NCBI GenBank assembly: GCA_003021015.1
Contig: PXRK01000054.1
Coordinates: 1 to 58,320, forward strand
Source of the DNA: Halobacteriales archaeon QS_4_66_20
GTDB taxonomy: Archaea > Halobacteriota > Halobacteria > Halobacteriales > Haloarculaceae
Direction of reading: 5' to 3'
DNA: 58,320 nucleotides
The position numbers were made by a program, and so were the translations under genes. Shown piece after piece: positions 8,235-16,549 of this stretch (its first letter is position 1; every line of letters begins with the position of its first letter). The notes under the pieces are model-generated. The model saw only the letters and a list, made by a program, of their open reading frames with translations, did no database searches and had not been told where the DNA came from.

Positions 8235-9098
8235 ATGAGCACGACGGTGCAGTCCTGTCCAGAGTGCGACGGTCGCCTGCGCAGCGAGTCGACCGAGCGC
8301 GTCTGTAGCGAGTGCGGGCTGGTGGTGGCGCGCGACGAGATCGACCGCGGCCCCGAGTGGCGGTCGTTCGCGGACGACGACACCAACCCCGAGCGCTGTG
8401 GGGCGCCACTGACGCGGAGCCGGCACGACCGCGGGCTCTCGACGGAGATCGGCCGGTCGACCCGGCTGACCGGCCGGAAGCGACGGCGCGTCGCGCGGAT
8501 GCGACAGCACCACAAGCGCGCACAGATCTCCAGCAAGACCGAGCGAAACCAGGTCTACGCCTTCACCGAGATCCGGCGGCTCGTCGGCTCGCTCGAACTC
8601 CCGGACCACGTGCGCGACCAGGCGTGTTCGCTGTTCGACCAGGCGCAGGACGCCGACCTCCTGCGGGGCCGATCGCTGGAGGGCTTTGCCGCCGCCACGG
8701 TCTACGCGACCTGCCGCGCGAACGGCGTCTCGCGCACACTCGGTGAGGTGCTCGAGGCGGCGCGAGCGGACGAAGACGAACTGACGGCGGCCTACGACGC
8801 GCTCAACCGCGACCTCGGACTCCCGACAGGGCCAGTCGACCCGCGGGAGTATCTCGCGCGCTTCGCCTCGAAACTCGACCTCGCTACCGACGTCGAAGCC
8901 CGGGCCCGGGAGTTCGCGGACGACGCCGAGGACGAGGGCCTCGTCGTGGGCCGCAACCCCTGTGGCGTCGCCGCGGCGTGCCTCTACGCCGCCGCCCGGG
9001 AGCGCGGCATCTCGCTCACGCAGCGGGCGGCCGCCGACGTCGCGGACGTGACGCCCGTGACGCTCAGGGCGACCTACGCCGAACTGAGCGACCGCTGA
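8235..9098 (+). CDS. tfb: Transcription initiation factor IIB (TFB)
   Basis: TFB bridges TBP-bound promoter DNA and RNA polymerase. The N-terminal zinc ribbon is CPECDGRL then CSECGLV. The B-reader region (GPEWRSFADDD) follows, then two cyclin-like repeats (ERNQVYAFTEIRRLVGSL and LDLATDVEARAREF). At 287 residues it is slightly shorter than the usual ~315-330. Haloarchaea carry several TFBs, and this one lacks the long B-reader/linker basic stretch, so it may be a specialised paralogue. Its last 25 bp overlap the convergent MinD-like gene. Confidence 0.9.
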   Translation: MSTTVQSCPECDGRLRSESTERVCSECGLVVARDEIDRGPEWRSFADDDTNPERCGAPLTRSRHDRGLSTEIGRSTRLTGRKRRRVARMRQHHKRAQISSKTERNQVYAFTEIRRLVGSLELPDHVRDQACSLFDQAQDADLLRGRSLEGFAAATVYATCRANGVSRTLGEVLEAARADEDELTAAYDALNRDLGLPTGPVDPREYLARFASKLDLATDVEARAREFADDAEDEGLVVGRNPCGVAAACLYAAARERGISLTQRAAADVADVTPVTLRATYAELSDR

Positions 9099-9733
9099 AC
9101 CCCGGCTGCCAGCTCCGCGAACCGCTCCGTCGCGGTCGCCTCCGGTGCGGAAACGCGGACCGGAACGCCGCTCGCCGTCGCCCGGGCGACCGCGTTCGAC
9201 TCCGGGACGGCGACGGCGGGGGCGCCGAACGTCTCCGCCGCCCGGCCCACCTCCTCCGCGCGGTTGACGACGACCCGCGAGAGCCCGGCCTCCAGCGCTC
9301 GCGCGAGTTCGCGCGAGCGGAGCGCGTCCGCGAGCGCGACCTCGCTCCCGGTCGTGACGACGACGCAGGCGTCGGCCGCGAGCAGCGCGGCCCCGGCGTC
9401 GCTCCCCAGCCCCGCCGGGCAGTCGACGACCGCGCGGCCGTATTCGCCGGCGACCGCATCGAGCGCGTCCGCGAGGCGGGTCGGGTCCGACGCCCGCGCG
9501 CCGGCGAGCGTTCGACCGCAGGGGAGCAGGCGGACGTGTCCGGTCTCGTCGACGGCCTCGACCGGGTCGGCCCGCCCGGCGAGCACGTCGTGGAGGTCCG
9601 GGCCGGTGCGCTCGGGGAGGTCCGCCATCCCGAGGTCGGCGTCGACGACCACCGCGTCGAGTTCGGCTCCCAGGTTGAGCGCCACCGTGGACTTGCCGAC
9701 GCCGCCTTTCCCGCCGACGACGGCCACGATCAT
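9074..9733 (-). CDS. MinD/ParA-like ATPase
   Basis: The 219-residue protein begins MIVAVVGGKGGVGKSTVALN, a perfect deviant Walker A with both Lys residues. VVVDADLGMADL (Walker A') and VVDCPAGLGSDAG (Walker B) follow. MinD-like ATPases dimerise on ATP and position partners on membrane or DNA; the amphipathic MinD tail is not obvious here. ATGA overlap with the upstream gene (9730-10548) shows translational coupling. It ends the minus-strand cluster that starts at MCM, suggesting a replication- or segregation-linked job, which is inference. Confidence 0.85.
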   Translation of the reverse strand: MIVAVVGGKGGVGKSTVALNLGAELDAVVVDADLGMADLPERTGPDLHDVLAGRADPVEAVDETGHVRLLPCGRTLAGARASDPTRLADALDAVAGEYGRAVVDCPAGLGSDAGAALLAADACVVVTTGSEVALADALRSRELARALEAGLSRVVVNRAEEVGRAAETFGAPAVAVPESNAVARATASGVPVRVSAPEATATERFAELAAGVQRSLSSA

Positions 9734-10548
9734 GCCAGCTGCCGGAGCGTCTCCAGGTCCGGCTCCACCGTCGACGCGCGTCCGGCGAGCGACTCGGCGC
9801 GCCGCGCGATCCGGGCCAGCCGGTCGGCGTCGGCCGCGACGGTGCCTGCGAGGGACTCGACGGCCTCGAGCCCGCCGACCGCATCGACCGCCGTCGTCGC
9901 GTCCGGCAGCGTGGTCGCTGCGCCGACGCATTCCAGGAGTTCGATGCGACGCTCCACGGCCGACAGCCACTCGTCGGCCGGCGTGACCGCGCCGTTCGGT
10001 GCGGATGCGGCGGCCCCGCGGCCGCCGTGGTCCCGCGACGCCTCGCGTCCCGGGCGGTCCGGTTGCCGCTCCTCGCCGGCGGGATCCGACTGCCGTACCC
10101 GTCCGTCGGCAAGCTCCACCTTCGCCGACTGTCGGCTGGACGCCTCACCCGGGTGGGTGCCCGGGATCGCGTCGCGCGGCGGCCGGGGATCGCTCAGGTC
10201 GCGAACCACGCCCGCCCGCGTCGCCGTCACCTCGACGGCGGCGTCGAACGCGTTCGCATCGTCCGTTCGGTCGCCCGCACCCTCGGGTTCCTCGACCGCT
10301 GTGATCGTGGCGGGCGGGTCGGCCGGCGGTGCGGGCGTGGCGTAGCCGACGCCGGCACGTCCCTCGACGGTCACCCGCACGCCGTTCCCGTCCCAGCCCG
10401 CCGCCGGGACGCCGCGGCGGCGCGGCGGCCACACGGGGCCAGCGAGCCGGTTGACGACGCGGACGCGCCGGGGGACGTCGCTCTCCAACCGGCATTCGAC
10501 GAGCGTCACGTCGCCGGCCCGGTGCGTCGCGGTCTCCAGGTCCACCAT
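9730..10548 (-). CDS. Conserved haloarchaeal protein with helical C-terminus
   Basis: 272 residues. The N-terminal ~95 residues look like a compact beta-rich domain (ETATHRAGDVTLVECRLES, then RRVRVVNRLAGPVWPPRRRG). A long Pro/Asp/Arg-rich disordered linker follows, then a helical end from about residue 190 (EWLSAVERRIELLECVGAAT onward). The last four bases overlap the MinD-like ATG, so the two are translated together. It may be the partner or adaptor of the ATPase. I do not recognise a function. Confidence 0.65.
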   Translation of the reverse strand: MVDLETATHRAGDVTLVECRLESDVPRRVRVVNRLAGPVWPPRRRGVPAAGWDGNGVRVTVEGRAGVGYATPAPPADPPATITAVEEPEGAGDRTDDANAFDAAVEVTATRAGVVRDLSDPRPPRDAIPGTHPGEASSRQSAKVELADGRVRQSDPAGEERQPDRPGREASRDHGGRGAAASAPNGAVTPADEWLSAVERRIELLECVGAATTLPDATTAVDAVGGLEAVESLAGTVAADADRLARIARRAESLAGRASTVEPDLETLRQLA

Positions 10549-10578
10549 GGGGTGTGTGGTCCCGGCTTCCCGGATAAA

Positions 10579-11385
10579 CTACAGCCCGATCACGGGCGTG
10601 TCGAGCCATTCGGCGGCCTCGGCCGGGCCGAACGGCCTCCACGCGAGGACGACCGGCGCGTCCAGGGCGGCGACCCGGGCCGCAGCAATCGCGACCGCCG
10701 GAGCCGACGCGTCGGCGGGGTCGTCGGCCGCGACCGGTAGGTCGGCCAGCGCGTCGCCGACGGCCGGCTCGACGGCGGCCGCGAGGTGGTCGCGGGCCGC
10801 GCGGCGGAGGTTGTCCCGGCGGTCCTGCAGGCGGAGCCGGCGCTCGCGGGCGTCGTACGCGGCCCCGGCGCGGTCCCGAGCGCTGTCCAGCGCCTGCTCG
10901 GCGGCCGCGTGCGCCGTCGCGGCCTCCGAGAGGTCCCGCGCGGCGTCGGCCAGGGCGTCCTCCGCGTCCCCGGGGTCCAGACCCGCCTCGCGCCGGGCTT
11001 GCCCCCGGCCCCGGAGGGTCGCCACGCGCTCGCGCAGCCGCTCGAGGTCCTCGGCCGTCTCCGCGACGCGCTCCCGTGCGGCGGTCAGGTCAGTGTCGTC
11101 CACCGACAGCGCGGCGAGTTCGTCCCGGACAGCGTCGAGGGCCTCGTCCTGTGGCGCCGTTTCACCCCGGGAGCGCGCGACGGCCGCGAGCGCGGCCCGG
11201 CGTTGGAGTGCCGTGTCGGGCGTGATGCAGCCGACGTGTCGGTGTGCCGTTCCGGGTTCCGGACACCGCACCCGGTCGTCGGCCGGATCCCTGAGGGCCC
11301 CCACGACCTGCTCAGGGGCGACGTCAGACCCCCCGAGGTCGACGACCGGCCCTCCCTGCACGGTGCCGCCGAACGCCACCCTCAT
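10579..11385 (-). CDS. Coiled-coil protein of unknown function
   Basis: 268 residues with a central ~110-residue Ala/Arg/Glu-rich coiled coil (for example RERVAETAEDLERLRERVAT and AEQALDSARDRAGAAYDARE). Short folded ends flank it: N-terminal MRVAFGGTVQGGPVVDLGG and C-terminal PVVLAWRPFGPAEAAEWLDT. The layout, two globular ends around a coiled coil, is reminiscent of SMC/Rad50-like arms, but I see no ATPase motifs. Its ATG overlaps the stop of the upstream gene by 4 bp (ATGA). Confidence 0.65.
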   Translation of the reverse strand: MRVAFGGTVQGGPVVDLGGSDVAPEQVVGALRDPADDRVRCPEPGTAHRHVGCITPDTALQRRAALAAVARSRGETAPQDEALDAVRDELAALSVDDTDLTAARERVAETAEDLERLRERVATLRGRGQARREAGLDPGDAEDALADAARDLSEAATAHAAAEQALDSARDRAGAAYDARERRLRLQDRRDNLRRAARDHLAAAVEPAVGDALADLPVAADDPADASAPAVAIAAARVAALDAPVVLAWRPFGPAEAAEWLDTPVIGL

Positions 11386-11720
11386 AGCTCGCGTGCGCGC
11401 AGGTCGTCGGGGTCCGGGTGGTCGGTGCCGGCGGAAAACTTCGGGTAGGGGACGCTCGCGGCGTCGCGGTCCTCGTAGGCGACGGCCGCCTCGCGGACGT
11501 CCGCCGGTACGTCGGCGAACTCGTTGAGCGGAGCTGTCCGCTCGATCTGGACGTCGTCGGGGTGTTTCTCGCGGAGCCGGAGCGCGAGGAACGCGCCGTA
11601 CGCGGTGTCCTCGAACAGCGCCGCGCGGCCGAACCGCCGGACGACCGTCTCTTCGTGTGTGCGACAGACGTTCCGGAGCGTGGTCCGCGCCGCACGCGAG
11701 TAGGTCACCACGAGGAGCAC
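11382..11720 (-). CDS. Conserved small haloarchaeal protein
   Basis: The 112-residue protein reads MLLVVTYSRAARTTLRNVCR, then ETVVRRFGRAALFEDTAYGA. The GTG at 11720 is the best start: the frame upstream is antisense noise and an AT-rich stretch (GTTAAAATTAACG, 11745-11757) sits about 27 bp away as a probable promoter. It overlaps the coiled-coil gene by 4 bp. No catalytic motif is visible and the function is unknown. It is the first gene of a likely four-gene unit ending with the MinD-like ATPase. Confidence 0.65.
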   Translation of the reverse strand: MLLVVTYSRAARTTLRNVCRTHEETVVRRFGRAALFEDTAYGAFLALRLREKHPDDVQIERTAPLNEFADVPADVREAAVAYEDRDAASVPYPKFSAGTDHPDPDDLRAREL

Positions 11721-11752
11721 AGTCTGTTTTCGTCCGCGATCCGGTGTTAAAA

Positions 11753-12316
11753 TTAACGTTCCACGGGATTCGAGACTCCGGCCGCGTCGAGCCGGTCGTC
11801 GAACAGCGACGTGACGTGCTGGACGGTCCGGGGATCGTGGGCGGCCGGCCGGAAGTGGAAGTGGGCGTCGGCGTCCGCCCGCCAGAGCCGCTCGGTGAGG
11901 GCGTTGAGGAACTTGTAGGCGCGCTCGACGGAGACGTGGCCGAGCAGAGCGGTCACGGAGTCGAAGCAGACGGTGACGTCCTCGTACCGGTCGAGGTAGC
12001 GGTCGACGGCGACGGTCAGGCCCACGAGGTCGGACGGGTCGTCGACGACGGTCACGCCGGCCCCCATCCCGACGTCGGTGCTGGTCGACCGGTTCGCGCC
12101 GCCGGCGCTGACGACGCCCGCCGCCGACGCCGGTACAACGGGGATGCGCTCGAACCACTCGTCGGGCGTCGCGCCGAACGTCACGCCCAGGATGTACCGC
12201 CCCCGGGCCGCCTGGAGGTGTTCCGGACAGTCCGGGTGGACGGCCGCGCCGGGCGGTTCACACAGGAGTGTCGCGCTCCCGCGCTCGAGAGCCTCCCGAC
12301 GATCCACGTTCGCCAT
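11753..12316 (-). CDS. RecA/KaiC-like family protein without P-loop
   Basis: The 187-residue protein shows the core of a RecA/KaiC-like fold: DEWFERIPVVP, then VTVVDDPSDLVGLTVAVDRY and VTVCFDSVTALLGHVSVERA as the Walker B-type strand. No Walker A is present. It resembles haloarchaeal stand-alone KaiC-like proteins of unknown role (possibly the DUF7504 group, from memory). It is separated by 32 bp from the downstream 112-residue gene and lies in the same direction as MCM. Confidence 0.6.
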   Translation of the reverse strand: MANVDRREALERGSATLLCEPPGAAVHPDCPEHLQAARGRYILGVTFGATPDEWFERIPVVPASAAGVVSAGGANRSTSTDVGMGAGVTVVDDPSDLVGLTVAVDRYLDRYEDVTVCFDSVTALLGHVSVERAYKFLNALTERLWRADADAHFHFRPAAHDPRTVQHVTSLFDDRLDAAGVSNPVER

Positions 12317-12381
12317 GCGTTGGCCGTCTGTCTCAGTCCTAGTACTAACTGTTTTCGGCTGCGTCCCGGCCGTGTAAAGCC

Positions 12382-12413
12382 GGAGACCCTCGGCCTTCGG
12401 CCTGGGGCTCTCC
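12382..12413 (-). terminator. GC-rich hairpin upstream of the RecA-like gene
   Basis: An inverted repeat with CGGCC...GGCCT arms and a short UUC loop, about 14 bp per arm with a few mismatches. It lies in the 270-bp gap between the RecA-like gene and the 91-residue gene. It could stop transcription coming from MCM. No run of T follows clearly, so the role is tentative. Confidence 0.3.
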
Positions 12414-12454
12414 GAACTCCGTAGCGTGCCGGGGGGCCGGGCTCCCGGGCCGTT

Positions 12455-12570
12455 GGCTACCGGAGTACCGGATCGGGGGACGGCTGGCTGACCTGGCGAC
12501 CGGCTACCGGAGTCCGGGTCGGGGGACGGCTGCCTGACCTGGCGACCGGCTACCGGTCGACCGGGGTCCC
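12455..12570. repeat. Tandem repeat, ~47-bp unit, about 2.3 copies
   Basis: Units beginning GGCTACCGG at 12455, 12502 and 12548. Each full unit contains GGGGGACGGCT and TGACCTGGCGACC. It fills most of the gap between the RecA-like gene and the 91-residue gene. No coding capacity is obvious. Confidence 0.7.
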
Positions 12571-12587
12571 GGCAGCACCGGTCCCGG

Positions 12588-12863
12588 TCAGAGTTCCTCG
12601 ACGTCGAACGCCGGGTCGCCCTCCAGCAGTTCCTGGACCCGTTCGCGTGCCGCGCCGACAGACGGTGCGAGCACGACGACGTCGTCGGCGGGTGACTCGC
12701 CGGTCGCGCGGTAGGCCCGGAGGTCGGCCTCGCCCTCGAACTCGGTCGCGTAGGTCCGCACGATGCCGCGGACCTGCCGCTCGAGCCCCGCGAGGTCCGT
12801 CTCGCCGGCCTCGAAGTCGGCGAGGGCGTCCTCGACGTTCCGGAGCGCGGAGATCCGGTCCAT
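12588..12863 (-). CDS. Small conserved haloarchaeal protein next to MCM
   Basis: 91 residues, acidic, beginning MDRISALRNVEDALADFEAG and ending DPAFDVEEL. It begins on the base directly after the MCM stop codon, so it is almost certainly translated from the MCM mRNA. No catalytic motif; it looks like a small helical-plus-sheet domain. The tight linkage suggests a replication accessory role, which is inference. Confidence 0.7.
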   Translation of the reverse strand: MDRISALRNVEDALADFEAGETDLAGLERQVRGIVRTYATEFEGEADLRAYRATGESPADDVVVLAPSVGAARERVQELLEGDPAFDVEEL

Positions 12864-14960
12864 CTACACTATCCGGAGATGATCATTCGTCGGTTCGTAG
12901 ATATCTCCTTTGTCCTTCAGCTTCTGAATCTCGTGGTCTGCTTTGGACCGCTCAGTCCCAGCCTCCTCAGCCCGATCGAGCACCTCCTCGATCGGCGCGC
13001 CTTCGTCGTACTCGTCCTGCAGTTCTCTGATGATCCCCTTCATGTTCTTGATGCGGTCGCGCTGGCTCTTCGAGGTACCCGCTTCCACGATGTCGGCGTC
13101 GAGTTCACCCGTCTCGGGATCGATACCGACGTCTTCGAGCGACGATTGGACGATCTCGATGACACGTTCGGCGTCGTCCTTCTCTACCGTGTCGGATAGC
13201 CGGACCCGCGCGCTTGCTTCGGCGAGTCGCACCAGGCCCTCCAGTTTCCTCGCCGTGATAGGAATCGCGTTGTCCTCTCCTTGTCCCTCCAGCCGCAGGT
13301 CGACGTAGAAGTCGCGGATCGCCGTCTTCGCTTCCTCGTTCATCGTCGGGAAGCAGTTGCGCTTCGCGTACGCGACGTACTTCCGCAGTAGTTCAGTATC
13401 GATGACCGGTTCCACGTCCTCGCTGACGTTCTCTACCTCTGCTTTCGTCACGTTGGACGTGGTCGTCTCCGTCCGATGGGTGTTCAGCTCTCCGGTGTAA
13501 TTCGTCTCGATGATGTGCTCGGCTAGCCGACGGTCTTCTTCTTCGTCCGGCTGATCGGTGACGGTGAAGATCAGGTCGAACCGGGAGATGAGCGGCGGAT
13601 CGAGGTCGATCTGCTCGGCCATCGCCTCGTACTCGTCGAACCGGCCGTGGATCGGGTTGGCCGCACCGAGCAGCGAACACCGCGACTTCAGCGTCGCATT
13701 GATACCGGCCTTGCTGACGCTGATCTCCTGCTGTTCGAGCGCCTGGTGCATCGCCGACTGGTCTTCCGATCTCATTTTATCCAACTCGTCGACCGCCGCG
13801 ATCCCCCGGTCTGCGAGCACCAGCGCGCCGGCCTCCAGCGACCACTGCTGTCCCTCTCCGAAGTCGTCCCGGACAGCCGCCGCCGTGAGTCCGGCCGCGG
13901 ATGATCCCTTGCCCGAGGTGTAGACCGAGCGGGGGGCGAGGTTCCGGACGTACTGCAACAGCATCGACTTCCCGGTCCCCGGATCGCCGATCAGGAGCAC
14001 GTGGAGGTCGCCGCGGAGGCGCGACCCGTCGGGGAGGTGCTTGGTCACGCCGGAGAATAGCTGGAGCATGATGGCGAGTTTCTCCTGCTCGTAGCCGTAG
14101 ATCGACGGCGCCATCGAGCCGACCATCTTCTCGTAGATGTCCGGGTCGTTGGAGAGCTCGACGATGTCCTTCTTGTCCTCGTCGGTGATCTCCATCTCCT
14201 CGAACTCCTCGTCCTCCACCTGGACCGACCACCCGTTCATGTAGATGTCGAAGACCGGCGACTTCTCGCGCTCGCTGCCCTGCTGTTCGAGGTGGAGGAC
14301 GCCCGTCACGCGGACGTGGTCGCCCGGCGTGACCTGCCCGGTGAGGTCGTCCTCGATGTGGACGTCGATGGACTCGGGCGTCTCCCCGCCAGACAGGCCC
14401 TCGGGCGACTCCTGGACGCGGAGCTTCTGGGAGTCGACGAACTCCGACTGGTCGAAGTTGATCTGGAACGGCCCCTGGCGCTCGCAACCCTGGCACTCGT
14501 GGGGTTCCTGGAAGTCGCCGGCGGCCTGCGGGATGCGCGTGAGCGTCCCGCAGCGCTGGCACTCGAAGGCTGCCTCCTCGATCTTCGGCCGGACGCTCGT
14601 CGCCTTCCGGATCATCCCCTGGACGGAGATGAGCCGGCTGTGGTGGCGCGATCGGATGCCGCGGATCTCGGTCGTCTCCCCGAGGTTGACGATGCGGACG
14701 TGCGCACCCCCGAGCTTGACGTCCACCGGGAGGTCGTACAGCCGGAGGGCCTCCTCGGCGTAGTCGCGCATCTGCTCGGGCTGGGCGACGACGTCGTCCG
14801 CGAGGTCCGGGTCGTACCGGTAGAGGTCGCTCCAGTTGACGTACAGCGACCGCTGCTCGTTCGGGTACTTCTGTGCGAGCTCTCCGATCTCGTTGCGGTA
14901 GTAGTCGCGGTAGAACTCCTCGAACCGGTCGATCACATCGGCGTTCTCCGCGCGAGCCAT
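12864..14960 (-). CDS. mcm: Replicative DNA helicase MCM
   Basis: The 698-residue MCM is the hexameric 3'-5' replicative helicase. The N-terminal zinc-binding CQRC...CQGC is near residues 135-160, Walker A is GDPGTGKS, Walker B AAVDELDKM, the arginine finger SRFDLIF, and a C-terminal winged helix ends in YEPTNDHLRIV. The two sites that carry inteins in many haloarchaeal MCMs (Walker A and DELDKM) are uninterrupted. Base composition changes inside the gene: the 12864-13800 part looks clearly less GC-rich at third positions than 13800-14960, as if the gene were a mosaic. Confidence 0.95.
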   Translation of the reverse strand: MARAENADVIDRFEEFYRDYYRNEIGELAQKYPNEQRSLYVNWSDLYRYDPDLADDVVAQPEQMRDYAEEALRLYDLPVDVKLGGAHVRIVNLGETTEIRGIRSRHHSRLISVQGMIRKATSVRPKIEEAAFECQRCGTLTRIPQAAGDFQEPHECQGCERQGPFQINFDQSEFVDSQKLRVQESPEGLSGGETPESIDVHIEDDLTGQVTPGDHVRVTGVLHLEQQGSEREKSPVFDIYMNGWSVQVEDEEFEEMEITDEDKKDIVELSNDPDIYEKMVGSMAPSIYGYEQEKLAIMLQLFSGVTKHLPDGSRLRGDLHVLLIGDPGTGKSMLLQYVRNLAPRSVYTSGKGSSAAGLTAAAVRDDFGEGQQWSLEAGALVLADRGIAAVDELDKMRSEDQSAMHQALEQQEISVSKAGINATLKSRCSLLGAANPIHGRFDEYEAMAEQIDLDPPLISRFDLIFTVTDQPDEEEDRRLAEHIIETNYTGELNTHRTETTTSNVTKAEVENVSEDVEPVIDTELLRKYVAYAKRNCFPTMNEEAKTAIRDFYVDLRLEGQGEDNAIPITARKLEGLVRLAEASARVRLSDTVEKDDAERVIEIVQSSLEDVGIDPETGELDADIVEAGTSKSQRDRIKNMKGIIRELQDEYDEGAPIEEVLDRAEEAGTERSKADHEIQKLKDKGDIYEPTNDHLRIV

Positions 14961-15122
14961 TACTCGTGGTGTCTAACAACCCCATCGCATATCAACCCTC
15001 GCAAACCCGGGAGCGGACGTAGAACAGCTCCGGGACGGAACGAGCGACGGAGCACACTGCGGGTGGTATCCGGAACAGGCCTGCGAAGAATGCCCCCGGA
15101 GTGGGCGGTGCGCACCGTGCAG

Positions 15123-15380
15123 AATCGATCTGACCGCCCGAATTCCAACCGGAGGAAGACAGCCGGGGTGCTCGCTTCGCTGCACTCCCGGGCTGTGACT
15201 TCCAGGATTCAAATCCGTTTCATCGATTTCCTCGTCGCCTCGCTCCTCGCAAAATCGATGGGACCGCTCGGATTTGAACCGGAGGAAGACGGACCTGCTC
15301 GCCACGCTCGCAGGTTGCGACTTCCAGGGCTCAAATCCGTTTTATCGATTTCCTCGTCGCCTCGCTCCTCGCAAAATCGA
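15123..15380 (-). repeat. Direct repeats carrying copies of the tRNA-Pro 3' end
   Basis: Two units of about 122-130 bp lie directly downstream of tRNA-Pro. AATCGAT followed by a copy of the tRNA 3' end occurs at 15123 (degenerate), 15253 (GGGACCGCTCGGATTTGAAC) and 15375 (the tRNA itself). The units share ATTTCCTCGTCGCCTCGCTC and contain hairpins around CCTGCTCGCCACGCTCGCAGG. This looks like repeated integration or excision at the tRNA 3' end, or copied tRNA tails. No integrase is nearby. Confidence 0.75.
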
Positions 15381-15453
15381 TGGGACCGCTCGGATTTGAA
15401 CCGAGGTCACGGGCACCCAAGGCCCGAAGTATACCAGGCTAACCCACGGTCCC
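15381..15453 (-). tRNA. tRNA-Pro (UGG)
   Basis: The minus strand folds as a tRNA. The acceptor GGGACCG pairs with CGGTCCC and the T-arm is CTCGG-TTCAAAT-CCGAG. The anticodon stem CGGGC/GCCCG encloses the loop CTTGGGT, giving anticodon TGG. The discriminator is A at 15381. No intron and no encoded CCA. Copies of its 3' end are repeated downstream. Confidence 0.92.
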
Positions 15454-15721
15454 GCAGGTGACCTCAGCCGCGGCGGAAGGGAAAGGGTTTCGCTACAGCA
15501 CGTACAGCCCGACGATCCCCGCCGTCGGCACGAGGGCGAACACGACTGCTATCCCGACGGCGATGGCGACCAGGCCCCTGGGTGGTCGGGACCGGCGAAA
15601 AAGGTTCCCGGGCGGTGGACGTCCGCCCGGTCGCCGTCCGTGTCACCCGGCTCGCCGCAGCCCCGCCCGTCGCCCCGCTCGAACGCCAACCCCTATGCCG
15701 CAGGCCGCCGACATCCGTTTC
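15454..15721. other. Intergenic region, no supported gene
   Basis: A hydrophobic 28-codon stretch ending at 15493 on the minus strand has no acceptable start codon, so I do not call it. An AT-rich GCGAAAAAGGTT patch lies at 15595-15605. Otherwise nothing is recognised. Confidence 0.4.
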
Positions 15722-16549
15722 ATGGACCGGACGGTACTCGTCACCGGCTGTTCGTCGGGAATCGGTCGCGCGACTGCGAAGGCGTTCCTCGACGAGGAGT
15801 GGACCGTCTACGCGACGGCGCGTGACGTCGGCGACGTCGAGGTGCTCGAGGAACGGGGCTGTTACACGGCCGAACTCGACGTCACCGAGGAAGACGACGT
15901 CGAGCGGGTGGTCGACCGGATCGTCGAGGAGGAAGGGCGGATCGACTGTCTCGTCAACAACGCCGGCTACGGGCAACACGGGCCCCTCGAGGACGTCCCC
16001 CCGGACCTGTTGCGCCGGCAGTTCGAGGTCAACACCTTCGGGCCCGTCCGCCTCGCCCGGGCGGTGCTCCCGTACATGCGCGAGCGCGGCGACGGCACCG
16101 TCGTCAACGTCTCCTCGGTCGCCGGTCGCATCGCCTCCCCGGGAGTGGGCGCGTACTCCGGATCGAAGTTCGCCCTCGAGGGGATGAGCGACGCGTTGCG
16201 CAACGAAGTCGCGGGGCTCGGCGTCGACGTCGTCGTGGTCGAGCCCGGCCCGGTCGAGACCCCGTTCCGGGACCGCGTCTCGACGGAGCTGGAGAAGCTT
16301 CCGCGGACGGACGACTACGAGTTCGTCTACGAGATGCAGGAGGACGCGACCCTCGTCAGCGGCGATTCCTCGCCGTTCGCCGTCACGCCCGAGGCTGTCG
16401 CGGAGACCATCCTGGAGGCGGGCGTCTCGACGGACCCCGACCCGCGGTACGTCGTCGGCGGCTTCGCGAAGGCCGTCCTGTACACGAGGTTCCTCCCGGA
16501 CCGCGTCCGCGACAGCGTGTTCGGGATCGTGCGGAAACTGGCTGGATGA
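15722..16549 (+). CDS. SDR family NAD(P)-dependent oxidoreductase
   Basis: Classical short-chain dehydrogenase of 275 residues. The cofactor loop is [10 protein letters not shown], the NNAGYG motif follows, and the catalytic Ser is in VNVSSVAG with YSGSKFA supplying Tyr and Lys. GPVETPF is the usual post-active-site loop. The preference of the GCSSG subgroup is often NADP, with lipid or retinol-like substrates, but the substrate here is unknown. The ATG at 15722 starts at MDRTVLVTG, right before the Rossmann strand. Its stop overlaps the gckA start by ATGA. Confidence 0.9.
   Translation: MDRTVLVTGCSSGIGRATAKAFLDEEWTVYATARDVGDVEVLEERGCYTAELDVTEEDDVERVVDRIVEEEGRIDCLVNNAGYGQHGPLEDVPPDLLRRQFEVNTFGPVRLARAVLPYMRERGDGTVVNVSSVAGRIASPGVGAYSGSKFALEGMSDALRNEVAGLGVDVVVVEPGPVETPFRDRVSTELEKLPRTDDYEFVYEMQEDATLVSGDSSPFAVTPEAVAETILEAGVSTDPDPRYVVGGFAKAVLYTRFLPDRVRDSVFGIVRKLAG

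Noticed and set aside
15493-15582. Short hydrophobic minus-strand peptide beside tRNA-Pro
   Set aside because: No ATG, GTG or TTG in frame before an upstream stop except one giving 16 codons.
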